From Balaenoptera acutorostrata (lineage: Eukaryota; Chordata; Mammalia; Artiodactyla; Balaenopteridae): a stretch of 64,000 nt of DNA. The stretch spans positions 9,675,654 through 9,739,653 of the forward strand of contig NC_080067.1 in NCBI RefSeq assembly GCF_949987535.1, read 5' to 3'. A model generated the notes under the pieces. It ran no database searches. It was not told the DNA's origin and was given only the letters and a program-made list of their open reading frames with translations. Positions 45,420 to 55,741 of this stretch are shown here, piece after piece. Made by a program: the position numbers and the translations under genes. Numbering within the stretch: position 1 is the stretch's first letter; each line of letters opens with the position of its first letter.

Positions 45420-46026
45420 TGAAACTGAGCAGACCCTATAGGGCCTTCCCTGGACAGACCCTGCCTGCTTCTTGTTTGTAGAAAAATTGTAGCCTCCTAG
45501 GCCTCTCCTGAGTTCGAAAAAACAAATTTCATCAGAGAAGTGAGAAAATGCAGAAACAAGGGAAAACAGTCAAGCAAGACAAAACGATAATAGTTTAGTC
45601 AGTAAACAAAGTCAAGGATCTTTAGTTCCTCTTCAAGGTCTGTAGATAATATTCTGGGCCATATCATTGAGCTATTTTGCAGATACTGAAATCCCCAGCT
45701 GGAAGAAATTAACTGCATGCTGACCACAAACAGGTAGACCCCAGACCAGTTGGGACCAGAAGGTTGACAATGTTGACTCCTCACCAGCAACCAATCAGAA
45801 GAATGTACATGAGCTGATTATGCACCCCACAGCCCTGTCCCTCATCCTGTCTTTAAAAACCTTTCCCTGAAAACCATCAGGAAGTTTGGGCCTTTTGAGC
45901 ATTAGCCGTCCCTACTCCTTGCTTGGCACCTGCGATAAATGATGCACTTTCCTTCACCACAACCCGGTGCGAGTAGATTGGCTTTATTGCACGTGGGCGA
46001 TAGGACCCAAGTTTGGTTCAGCAACA
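45420..46026 (+). mobile_element. Solo LTR, ERV1-type (copy C)
   Basis: A 607-bp LTR starting 'tgaaactgagcagaccctat' and ending 'gtttggttcagcaaca', with TG...CA ends. It shares long blocks with copy A: 'cagacaaaacgataatagttt'-type text, 'ttttgcagatactgaaatcc', and TATA-like 'ctttaaaaacc'. A CCAAT-like 'caaccaatcag' precedes the TATA region, and 'gcgataaatgatgcact' is polyadenylation-like. Flanks AGCC (45416-45419) and ACCC (46027-46030) match at three of four bases. No viral internal region remains. Confidence 0.82.
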
Positions 46027-46030
46027 ACCC

Positions 46031-46224
46031 CTGTCACCTGGCAATAGTGAGCCTACCATCTGACACATCAACAAGTCCAGTCTGGATCAGGTGAACTACA
46101 TACCAAGCCCAATCCAAATGGCTGAACCACAGACTATGGAGCTAAATAAATGCCAATTAGTTTAAGCTACTGAGATTTGAGGTGGTACCACTGAGCATTA
46201 CCATGGTGACTGATAACTAATACT
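46031..46224. other. No gene seen
   Basis: Unassigned. Its closing text ('taagctactgagatttgagg') resembles the end of an old MaLR LTR. Confidence 0.35.
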
Positions 46225-46395
46225 ACCACTCTTCAATGCAACACTGAGTGCCTAGTAGGCTCTTTGATGACGCAAGAATGAGTAAGGCATAGACCTGTCT
46301 TCAAAGTGCTTATACACTAGTAAGAGACAGACTTTGTAAACAACCTTCATGTAAAGTAGTGCTAAATACAAGCACACATACCTTGCTGTGAAAGC
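46225..46395 (-). repeat. L2 3' end, reversed, decayed
   Basis: 'ctgagtgcctagtaggctct' and 'agtgcttatacactagtaag' followed by 'agacagac' fit the antisense L2 terminus. Confidence 0.45.
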
Positions 46396-46792
46396 ATTAC
46401 TCAACGATTAAAAAGAATGCTTACAATGTGAAAATGTATTGCATTAGAAGTGAATACACACGTATGCATACACACGTACAATATGGGACATAGAATCAGA
46501 GATACCCACTCAAACTGCTATAGCAAAATGAGCGTTTACTGGTTTGATGCCTAGGGTTCATAATGTTCATGTATCTGTCCATTTGGTGTGGGGGAGAGGA
46601 TTCCCTGTCATCTTGAGCCCCAATCAGGAGGTTACTGGTCCTATCACTAGAAGGAAATAAGATACCATTAGCTTCCTCAAGGTTTGTGCAAAACTGTAAA
46701 TAACAAAAAGGGCAAAGAGCTAGCTGGCCACAGAACAGAGAAAGATCCAGTTAGAAAGGAGAGCTGAAGTATCCTTGTCTAGTACCTTACTA
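46396..46792. other. No gene seen
   Basis: Unassigned; the 46500-46560 part may belong to an old unnamed repeat. Confidence 0.35.
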
Positions 46793-46950
46793 CTCAAAGT
46801 GTGGTCCATGGACCAGCAGGAACAACTTTACCTGGACACTCATTAGAAATGTAGATTTCAAGTCCCATCCCAGACATACTGAATCAGAATCTTCATTATA
46901 ACAAGGATCCCAGGTGATTCTTATGCACATTAAAGATTGAGAAGCATTGG
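46793..46950 (+). mobile_element. MER5A (hAT MITE)
   Basis: 'actcaaagtgtggtccatgg', 'catcccagacatactgaatc' and 'caggtgattcttatgcacat' followed by 'gattgagaagca' give both MER5A ends and its centre. Confidence 0.82.
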
Positions 46951-47146
46951 TCTAAACCACATGCTGCAAATGATTGCAAGGGAGCTTATCGAAGCACAAA
47001 GGTACAGGAGCAAATGCAAGCCTCGGTCTTTTATGGGGTGCATTTGAATAAACAATAAAGAGAAAATAAATATTTGAAAAAGGAAAAGTAATAAAAAACA
47101 TTTTATAATTGCTATACCATCAAACAATAATCTAAGAGGCTATCTC

Positions 47147-47680
47147 AAACAACGGTTTTCAAACTGAGAGATGAGACCTACCAGAGGACTGTGAAATCGA
47201 TTTAAATCCGTATTTCTTAACCCTGGTTACATGTTAGAATCACAAAGGTTGATTTTTAGAGTCCCAAAGCCCAGGTCCTTCCCCAGACCAATTAAATCAC
47301 AACCTTCAGCAGTGGGAATGTGGGGAGGGAGAGGGAATAAGGGATAAACCCAGTCATCAGAATTTTTTAAAGCTCCGTAAGTAATCTTAATGTACAGCTA
47401 AATTTGAGAACCCAACTTTGAGAAAAACTGATTTAGAAGGTCCCAGGTAGCAATTCTTTTCATAACTAAAGTAGAAGAGTGACATGAAGTAGAACAGAAT
47501 GGAATGGAATAGGAAAGAAAATGCCAGTGTTTCACAAGCAGTCAGGGCATTATTTTGAGACATTTTTGTTCAGTATATATATATATGTATGTGAGAGTGT
47601 ATGTGTAGTGGATTATACTATAAAATACATTTCTAACTGAGGGTCACTACCAAGAAATTTTTTAAACTACTGTTTTAAAG
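47147..47680. mobile_element. hAT-type MITE split by MER20
   Basis: Left end 'cggttttcaaactgagagat' with 'ggactgtgaaatcgatttaa', right end 'gagggtcactaccaagaaat' and 'tttaaactactgtttt'. The termini are inverted ('ttttcaaac' versus 'tttaaac' complement). The body between about 47430 and 47600 ('agaacagaatggaatggaat') fits the same old element. A TA/TG-rich tract lies at 47573-47610. Confidence 0.6.
47206..47428 (+). mobile_element. MER20 nested in hAT MITE
   Basis: 'tttcttaaccctggttacat', 'ccccagaccaattaaatcac', and 'tctta'-rich right half 'aatgtacagctaaatttgag' followed by 'aaccc' define an almost full MER20. It interrupts the surrounding MITE. Confidence 0.82.
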
Positions 47681-48539
47681 TGAGCATTAAACAATTACAT
47701 AAGCTCAGATGGAGAAATATTCACAAATGAATGTCCTGATTTTTTTTTTAAGTTACACCCTAGCACAAATACAGGCCAAAAAAAAAAAAAAACCAAATAG
47801 GTTAGGACAGAAAAATTACTTATAGACCTTGACTAGACAGAAAACAGAGGAATCTGGAATGCACTGTACTAAAACTTAGACTGTTCTTGATCTAGGCACT
47901 CAAGCTCACTATAAATATGGAGGAAAATATACATCATGAACTTCCAACAGTGAAAAGTCACTCGCAAATCATCTGTTATATCCATAAAATCCTGATTTAG
48001 AGAATCTTTTCACATACTGTTAGAGAGATATTTGAAACACATGGGCAGTGAAATTTAGCAGACTAAACCACAAAGAGAACACTCCTTTTGACAATGGTTC
48101 TCAGCTTTGAGTCCCTCTTGAAAATCTGCTAAGAGCAAAGAGACTTCTTTTATAAAAATACACAGATTCAGCTACACACAGAATTTTGCAGGAAAATAAA
48201 GAACCCCTAAACCCATGCACAGACCACTTTTTCACAGTGGTGATCTCCAGATTAAGAGCCCCTAAAAGAAGGTGGCTAGAGAAAGCTTATTTCCATGTGG
48301 GTGTGCTAAAAGTTATTCAAGTATCCATTAATTGATGACAGCTTGATATGCACAGTTTTCATCTCACTGAATTAATAAAGCAGGGAACAGATGTAGTAAA
48401 TGAAGACTTGCAATAATCAAAGGAGAGGTCCCCGTGGCCCAGTTCTAAGGTTCTGCTAGTGCGGCAATTCACCTTGCTTGTGCTAGATAGGGCTTTCTTG
48501 TCTTCCTTTTCCATCCTCTTTTTCTCTTTCTGTTTTAAT
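47681..48539. other. No gene seen
   Basis: AT-rich unassigned sequence; A16 run at about 47778-47792. Confidence 0.45.
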
Positions 48540-49015
48540 CCCTTTTTTTTTAATTGTGGTAAAATATACTTAACATAAAATTTACCACTTTACTCTTTTC
48601 TGCGTGTACAGTTCAGTAGTGCTAAGTACATCCTCATTGTTTCATTGTGGTGCAATCTCCACAACTCTTTCATCCTGTAAAACTGAAACTCCATGCCCAT
48701 GAAATAAGAACTCCCCATTCTACCATCCCCCAGCCTCTGGCAATCACAATTCCACTTTCTGACTCTATGAATTTAACCACTCTAGGGACCTTATATAAGT
48801 GGAATCATACAGTATTTATATTTTTGTGACTGGCTTATTTCACTTAGCATAATATCCTCAAAGTTCATCTGTCTTGTACATATGTCAGAATTTCCTTCCT
48901 CTTTCAGGCTGAATAATATTGATTGTAAAAATATATCACATTTTATTTATCTATTCATCTCTAGATATACACTTGGGTTGCTTCCACCTATTGGCTACTG
49001 TGAATAATGCTGCTG
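48540..49015 (-). mobile_element. Old L1 (L1M) 3' end, reversed
   Basis: Antisense: 'attgtggtaaaatatactta', 'acagttcagtagtgctaagt', 'ccccagcctctggcaatcac', 'tggcttatttcacttagcat', 'gcttccacctattggctac'. The frame 48647-48829 is a shadow. Confidence 0.85.
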
Positions 49016-49149
49016 TTTTAATCTTTTAATAGTTTGTTGCAAAGTTCACCCCAGACAGCAGCCAGGAAGAACCTTAATTTGGGAGTCTGGAGTAATTCTA
49101 AAATAAATGAAAGCACTTTCTAACGATCATCATCAAGAATGAAAAAAAG
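49016..49149. other. Spacer with left SINE duplication
   Basis: Unassigned apart from AGAATGAAAAAAAG at 49136-49149, the left target duplication of the next SINE. Confidence 0.5.
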
Positions 49150-49510
49150 GACTTCCCTGGTGGTGCAGTGGTTAAGAATCTGCCTGCCAATGCAGGGGGC
49201 ACTGGCTCGATCCCTGGTCTGGGAGGATCCCACATGTTGCGGAGCGACTAAGCCCGTGCGCCACAACTACTGAGCCTGCACTCTAGAGCACGCAAGCCAC
49301 AATTACTGAGCCCTGGTGCTGCAACTACTGAAGCCCGCGTGCCTAGAGCCCGTGCTCCGCAACAAGAGAAGCCACCGCAATGAGAAGCCTGTGCACTGCA
49401 ACGAAGAGTAGCCCCCGCTAGCCACAACTAGAGAAAGCCCGTGCGCAGCAATGAAGATCCAACGCAGCCAAAAATAAATAATAAATAAATTAATTAATTA
49501 AAAAGAAAAA
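49150..49510 (+). mobile_element. CHR-type tRNA SINE with perfect TSD
   Basis: Full-length: head 'gacttccctggtggtgcagt', B box 'ggctcgatccctgg', CHR body 'gcccgcgtgcctagagcccg', TAAA/TTAA tail. Perfect 14-bp duplications at 49136-49149 and 49511-49524. Confidence 0.96.
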
Positions 49511-50014
49511 AGAATGAAAAAAAGTGCAAGCCTCAGATTTAACTTGCCACACAATAACTTGAAGATGGAATGCTCTATTCTTACAGAGAAGAGCTGATTT
49601 TAAAATGTCTTTCTTTTTTCTGATTATAAAAATAATACCTGATTATAAAAATAATATATGTTCACTGTAGAAAATTTGGAAACCACAAAAAGGGATAAAG
49701 AAGACTGTCAAAACTGTCCCTAAACTGTCAGTCAACAAATATCCACTGTAAACATTTTAGTGGTTTTCTTCTAGTTTTGACTGCTATATTATATAAATTT
49801 ATGTAAATGCTATGCAGTATATATATCACTGTATACAATTTTAAAAAACCAGCTGGAATCATAATGCATATAATTTTGTATCTCTTTTCCTTTCATAATA
49901 CCATATTGCATTGTTAGTGTTTTCTCAAGTTATTAAAATTCTTTGTAATGTCTATGTAATATTCCACTTCATGGATGTATCATAACTAATCATTTCCCTA
50001 TTGTTTTTTGTTTG

Positions 50015-50449
50015 TTAGTTTTAATTGAAGTATGGCTGATTTACAATTGAAGTACAGTTGATTTACAATGTTGTGTTAGTCTCTGGCGTACCGCAAAGTA
50101 ATTCAGTTATACATATATATACTTTTTCATATTTTTTTTGCTAAGGTTTATTACAAGATACTGCGTATAGTTCCCTGTGCTATACAGTAGGATCTTGTTG
50201 TTTATCTTTTATAATATATATATTATATAACATATATTTATTTATTTTTTTGGCCACACAGCATGTGGGATCTTAGTTTCCGCACCCCCTTGCAGTGGAA
50301 GCATGGAGTCTTAACCACTGGACCACCAGGGAAGTCCCATGTTGTTTATCTATTTTAAAGATAGTAGTATGCATCCCCCTCCCTTTCCCCTTTGCTAACC
50401 ATAAGTTTGTTCTCTATGTCTGTCAGTCTGTTTCTGTTTTGTAAATAAG
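50015..50449 (-). mobile_element. L1 3' UTR piece, reversed
   Basis: Antisense L1 3' UTR: 'agttttaattgaagtatggc', 'cctgtgctatacagtaggat', 'aaccataagtttgttctcta', ending 'tttctgttttgtaaataag'. A 23-bp block 'ttgaagta..gatttacaa' is duplicated in tandem at 50024-50068. A SINE splits it at 50208-50339. Confidence 0.85.
50208..50339 (-). mobile_element. Short tRNA SINE inside L1 3' UTR
   Basis: Antisense short SINE: 'tttttggccacacagcatgt', 'ccttgcagtggaagcatgga', antisense head 'ggaccaccagggaagtccc'. The B-box segment around 50283 is deleted. Perfect 12-bp duplication TGTTGTTTATCT at 50196-50207 and 50340-50351. Confidence 0.93.
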
Positions 50450-50593
50450 AATGCTAATTCCAATGCTTTATCTATGATAATCTTCTGATAAATATCTTTC
50501 TACAAAATGACTGTCTACACTGCTGATTAATTTATTTTAGATAGATAACTGGAAGTAGAATTTTGGGGCCCAAAGGTGTAAACCTATACAAAT

Positions 50594-50774
50594 CTCTTTC
50601 TGTTTTGTAAATGAGTTCATTTGTATCATTTTTTTAGATTTCACAAATCAGTGATATCATTTGATATTGTCTTTCTCTGTCTGACTTACTTCATTTACTA
50701 TGATCATCTCTAGGTCCATCCATGTTGCTGCAAATGGCATTATTTCATTCTTTTTTATGGCTGAGTAATATTTC

Positions 50775-50817
<43 letters not shown>

Positions 50818-51305
50818 TTATATATATACATCTTCTTTACCCATTCATCTGTCAATAGACATTTAGGTTGCTTCCATGTCTTGGCTGTTGTAAAGAGTGC
50901 TGCTATGATCATTGGGGTGCATGTATATTTTTGAATTAGAGATTTCTCCAGATATATGCAAAAGAGTGATATTGCTGGATTATATGGTAGCTCTCTTTTT
51001 AGTTTTCTGAGGAACCTCCATACTGTTCTCCACAGTGGCTCTACTAACTTACATTCCCACCAACAGTGTAGGAGGGTTCCCTTTTCTCCACACCCTCTCC
51101 AGCGTTTATTATTTGTAGACTTTTTGATGATGGCCATTCTGACTAGTGTGAGGTGGTAACTCACTGCAGTTTTGCTCTGCATTTCTCTAATAATTAGCAA
51201 TGGGGAGCATCTTTTCATGTGCCTCTTGGCCATCTGTATGTCTTCTTTGCAGAAATGTCTATTTAGATCTTCTGCCCACTTTTTGATTGGGTTGTTTGTT
51301 TGTTT
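50594..51305 (-). mobile_element. L1 ORF2 end, reversed, lacking its UTR
   Basis: Antisense L1 from 'tttctgttttgtaaatgagt' through the ORF2 C terminus to 'ttttgattgggttgtttgtt'. The minus-strand frame 50745-51233 (162 codons) keeps '[17 protein letters not shown]' and '[20 protein letters not shown]', and its C terminus reads the CA repeat as Thr-His. The 3' UTR expected at its 3' side is absent and separated by non-L1 sequence. Confidence 0.85.
50777..50815 (+). repeat. (TG)n microsatellite
   Basis: About 19 uninterrupted TG units inside antisense L1 ORF2. Likely polymorphic. Confidence 0.97.
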
Positions 51306-52070
51306 ACATTTAATTTTTAAATCTACCTAAAAGTCATCTTGATATCCTGTGAGATGACAAACTAACAATCTATTTTCACCCCTATCCCTATTGACTACCA
51401 CTAAGTTTGGCTAATCTTCCCCAAAGGAATAAATGTTCAATGACATTTTGGGAAACAGTGATGCAGTAATTTATTACTAAGAATTATTTGGCTATTGTTT
51501 AAGATAGTTATCAAGGAGATATGATTTTACTTTTGGTTCATTAAGAGTTTCTATCATGAATGAATGTTCACTTTATTAAATAACTTTTTCAGCCTCTACT
51601 AAGATGATAAAGAATTTTTCAGTTTGTCCTAATGATATGATATATATATATGATTTCCTAATATTAGAGCACCTTTGCATTACAAGCCTAAATACAACTA
51701 AATCATGGCAGGTTGTTATTTTAATATAACTGAATTCACTTTATTAAGAAAGATCTTATGTCAGTTGTGGCTTTCAATCCTATTACATAAGTAAAATTGT
51801 GTGTTACCCTTCTCAGGTTTTATTATCAAAGTTACATTAGTTTCATAAAATTGTCTGGATAATTTTCCAATAAAACTTCCATCTTATTTGCTCTTACATC
51901 CACTTTTTATGAAAACTAGCATTTCTTTACTTTTTGTCTCTTTTTTCAATGAAGCACCCCATGAATTTACCAATTTTTCTATTTGTTTGTTTTTCTATTT
52001 ATTAATCTCTGTTTTTACCTTTATCAATTCAATACTTCCATCTTTTCCCAGTTTCTCTGGTTGATTTTTT

Positions 52071-53047
52071 TTTCTTTTTGTTTTGGGGATTTTCTAAATG
52101 AAGTATAATACATTTACACAGAGATGCACAAATATATACATAAAGCTCAAATTATTATCATCAGAGTCAGTTAATTCCATCTGCCTCTTGTAAGAAGGAA
52201 AAAAAATAGCCAAATGGAACATTATTCCATGGACAGTTGAAAAGGCACAACTTCCATTTGTGGAGCACAAATTCTGATGTATATATGTTAAATCAGCCTT
52301 AATAATTATATTATTCTACCTATATTTGGTATATATTATTCTAATCATTTTAGAACTATTTTGGTTGCAAGTGGCAAATTCCATATGAACATTCTTAGAA
52401 CAAAGGAGTCATTGGCTATACTGAATGGAGTTCCTGTTACTTGCAACCAACAAATTTCTAAATTCACCATAAAGCATTCTAGGAAGGTTTCTCAAGTTTG
52501 TCCTCCACATTACTGGTTTATTATTTTGCCAGCTTTGCCCTTTACTCACTTCTGTGTAGATTTTAATACTGTGTCTATATTTGGGGTTTTGATACATTCT
52601 TTCTTCTCATTTCAATCAGTTTTCTTTCATAGCTATCTTTATGTCAGACTTGTCATTTATGTTCTCTTCACAAAGAAATTATGTCCTTGGGCATCGTTTT
52701 TAATATTTCAAGCAAATATATTGCAAAATTTTAATGTATTTCTTAGAGACAATTTTTTTCCCAGAACCACGAACTTCCTTTGAATATTAAAAGGTGGTGT
52801 TCTGTTCCCATATGCTACAGTATTTTTTCATGTACCCAGAATTTTTTTCTGTCTGTTTATGCTGGAATTTGGAGAACACTATTGTTTGAACCCTGTGTTT
52901 TCCAATAGACTGAGTGAATGTCATTGTCTATCCTCAAACCTAAACCTGAAGTTCAAGTTAACCTGCAAAGTCTCTAACAGTGCATATTGACCAGGGATGG
53001 TACCACTCCAAAAGAAGAATTTCAAAACGTGGGCAGGTAGCTTAGTG
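52071..53047. other. No gene seen
   Basis: AT-rich unassigned. The frame 52361-52783 (+, 140 codons) has no recognisable domain and lies in low-complexity, LINE-like AT-rich DNA. Confidence 0.4.
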
Positions 53048-53632
53048 TGGTAGGCAGGCAGGCAGAATACTGTCCCCTCCAAAGATGTCCATGCCCTAAT
53101 CCTTGGAATTTATGAATTTATTACATTAAATGGCAAAAAGAACAGACGTGATGAAGGTAAGGGTCCTTGAGATGGAGAGATTATCCAGGGTTATCCTTAA
53201 AAGCAGAGAACCTTTTCATCTTTCCAAGCAGTGGTCAAAGAGAGACATGATGATAGAAGGACCAGAGGGATGTTACACAAGAAGGACAACGTCCTGTTAC
53301 TGACTCTGAAGATGGAGGGAGGGGACCACTAGCCAAGGAATGTGGGTGGCCTCTAGAAACTGGGAACAGCCTTTAGGTGACAGCCAGCAGAAAATGAAGA
53401 TCTTGGTTCTACAACATCAAGAAAGTTAATTCTGCCAACAACCCAAATGAACAGGAAACAGATTCTCCCCTAGAGCCTCCAGAAAGGAGTATAGCCTGCT
53501 GACACCTTGATTTTAGTTTGGTGAAATCTGTGTCAAACTTCTGACTTATAGCATGAGAAGATAATAACTTGTGTTGTTCAAGAGGTTAAATTTGTGGTAA
53601 TTTGTTACAGCAGCCATAGAAATAAATACACA
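53048..53632 (+). mobile_element. MaLR LTR (MLT1-type)
   Basis: Sense LTR: 'gtgtggtaggcaggcaggca' start, 'gatgtccatgccctaatcct', 'ggaatttatgaatttattac', 'aagaaagttaattctgccaa', 'ttgattttagtttggtgaaa', end 'gtggtaatttgttacagcag'. Old; no adjoining internal region. Confidence 0.85.
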
Positions 53633-53898
53633 TTGTCTTAATGACAGGCAGTTTCTATTTTCCAAAGACGACAGGACATCTCTTTTGGACATTCTTTCCA
53701 TTGAAAAGTGGATCTTCCCTTGACCTCAAATCTGGGTGAGTTTAGACTTACTTGTCGCCAAGAGTGTAGCAGAAGTGATGCTGTATGACTTCCAAGGTAA
53801 GGCCAGAAAAAGCCACGTCCCTTTCACCTTGTTCCCTGGAACACTCATACTCAGAGCTCTGAACTGCCATGCATAAATCTGATTATTAAGATTATTAA

Positions 53899-54357
53899 CC
53901 CTTGATGGACCTAGAGATTGTCATAGTAAGTGAAGTAAGCCAGACAGAGAAAGACAAATATCATATGATATCGCTTACATTTGGAATCAAAAAAAAAAAA
54001 AAAGATACAAGTGAACTTATTTACAATACAGAAATAGACAGAAATGGAAATAGACCCACAGACATAGAAAACAAACTTATGGTTACCACAGGGGAAAGGT
54101 GGGAGGGAGGGATAAATTAGGAGGTTGGGATTAACATATACACACTACCATATATAAAATATATAACCAACAAGGACCTACTGTATAGCACTGGGAACTA
54201 TATTCAATATTTTGTAATAACCTATAAGGGAAAAGAATCTGAAAAAGAACATATATATATACAGACATACACACACATACACATGCGTAACTGAATCAAT
54301 GTGCTGTAAAACTGAAACTAACATGACATTGTAAATCAACTATACTTCAATTTAAGA
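53899..54357 (+). mobile_element. 5'-truncated L1 3' end
   Basis: Sense L1 from the last ORF2 codons ('gatggacctagagattgtca') through the 3' UTR ('ttatggttaccacaggggaa', 'aaggacctactgtatagcac', 'ctaacatgacattgtaaatc'). Target duplication AGATTATTAA (53889-53898) / AAATTATTAA (54358-54367). The frame 53902-54120 is its remnant. Confidence 0.92.
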
Positions 54358-54372
54358 AAATTATTAAACGTT

Positions 54373-54812
54373 GAGACTTCCCTAGTGGTCCAGTGGCTGG
54401 GGCTCCACGCTCTCAATGCAGGGGCCTGGGTTCGATCCCTGGTCAGGGAATTAGATCCGCCATGCTGCAACTAGGAGTTCACATGCCACAACTAAAGACC
54501 ACGCATGTGGGACTTCCCTGGAGGTCCAGTGATGAGACTTCGCCTTCCAATGCAGGGCGTGCGGGTTCAACCCCTGGTCACGGAGCTGGGGTCCCGCATG
54601 CCTCAGGGCCAAAAAACCAAAACATAAAACATGGGCAGTATTGTAACAGATTCAATAAAGACTTTAAAAATGGTCCACACCAAAAAAATCTTTTAAAAAA
54701 AGACCCCGCATGCCACAACTAAAAGATCCCGCATGTCACAGCAAAGATCCCGCATGCCACAGCTAAGACCCAGTGCAGCCAAATAAATAAATAAATATTT
54801 TTAAAAATATAT
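54373..54812 (+). mobile_element. tRNA SINE, interrupted by another SINE
   Basis: Left half 54373-54507 (head 'gacttccctagtggtccagt', B box 'gggttcgatccctgg') and right half 54713-54812 ('ccacaactaaaagatcccgc', 'gacccagtgcagccaaataa', TAAA tail). The second SINE sits inside it. Confidence 0.9.
54508..54698 (+). mobile_element. Composite tRNA SINE with distinct 3' tail
   Basis: Head 'gggacttccctggaggtcca', B box 'gggttcaacccctgg', then a non-CHR tail: 'gtattgtaacagattcaata', 'aagactttaaaaatggtcca' and an A-rich end. Duplication AAAGACCACGCATG (54494-54507) and, with one change, 54699-54712. The tail differs from the CHR body, so this is a separate SINE family. Confidence 0.9.
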
Positions 54813-55135
54813 TAAGCCTTAAGAGGCTACCATGTAAGGATGAGGCCTCATGTAGGTACTCTGATGAGCAGTCCCAGTCTTTAATCCTCCCAGTCCATAT
54901 GCCAGAAACATGACTGAAGGAGCATTTATATCATTCCAGCCCCCAGCCATTGACGTGCCCCCAGTCTTGGAGTCAACCCAGCTGAGGTCCAGATGGGGTG
55001 AACCATAGAAAAGTCATCTTTGCTGTGCCCTAATTCCTGACCCAGAGAATCTGTGAACATAGAAAAATGATTATTGTTGTAATCCAGCAAGTTTGGGGTA
55101 GTTTGTTACACAACATTAATAGCAGGGGTACTACC

Positions 55136-55726
55136 TGAATCAAGTGCCCAAGGGCCAGTGAAGCCAATTGTCCCACAGAAAAAAGAACCACTTCTCCAAA
55201 ACCAGTAGTGCTCCCACTGAAAATGTTGCTCTAATACATTAATATATGTCTTCTGGTCTGATGTTGCATTTTTCTCCTGCTCTCAATGTTGGTTTCTCTG
55301 GCTAAGCAGTTTGCAATTCTTATTTGAAGAGCGTAGCCTCTGAGAAAGATCTACTCACCCCGCAGGCAGTCTTCCTCATGTCCTTTCTGTCTTTATCCTA
55401 TTTATAGCTCTGCTCTTTAGGTTAACTAAGAATCCCAAGATTAAACCTGTCTCTGTTCACTTACCCCCCCTTTCTGCTGTGTTGTTTCTGGGAGCTGTTT
55501 CCAAATGCATGAAGAGATGGATGCTACTGAGATTAGGTGGGGGGACGAGACAGGGAATGATAGAACTTTAGCTCTCACCGGCTCAGTTGCTGTTTATGGT
55601 CAGCAAAGTACCTGCATGCTGAGGTTAAATGCAGACAGTGAGGGGGGGTGCCGATTTTTTTTTCCTGGTTTTTGACATCATCTGTCATATTCTGTTTCAC
55701 AGGGAAGAGCTTATGGAAAGTAGTTT
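55136..55726. other. No gene seen
   Basis: Unassigned sequence; a G7 run near 55644. Confidence 0.4.
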
Positions 55727-55741
55727 AAGAATATGTTTTCA

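Larger units (their letters stand above)
49600..52070 (-). repeat. Ancient LINE scaffold, interrupted
   Basis: Pieces at 49600-50014, 50450-50593 and 51310-52070 read like one old reversed L1M-type LINE: 'atatgttcactgtagaaaat', 'catctctttt..' style text, 'ttccacttcatggatgtatc', 'gataactggaagtagaattt', and ORF2-antisense text such as 'cagcctctactaagatgata'. Younger L1 and SINE insertions split it. Heavily decayed. Confidence 0.45.
53640..55135 (+). mobile_element. MaLR-type LTR split by L1 and SINEs
   Basis: Left part 53640-53890 ('tgatgctgtatgacttccaa', 'aaaaagccacgtccc', 'ggaacactcatactcagagc') and right part about 54815-55135 ('ccccagtcttggagtcaacc', 'ttgctgtgccctaattcctg', 'ggtagtttgttacacaacat') are two halves of one old LTR. 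The 920 bp between are later insertions (L1, then SINE, then SINE in SINE). Confidence 0.7.

Noticed and set aside
50745..51233. 162-codon minus-strand frame as a host gene
   Set aside because: It is the L1 ORF2 C terminus, with the last residues encoded by a (CA)n microsatellite.
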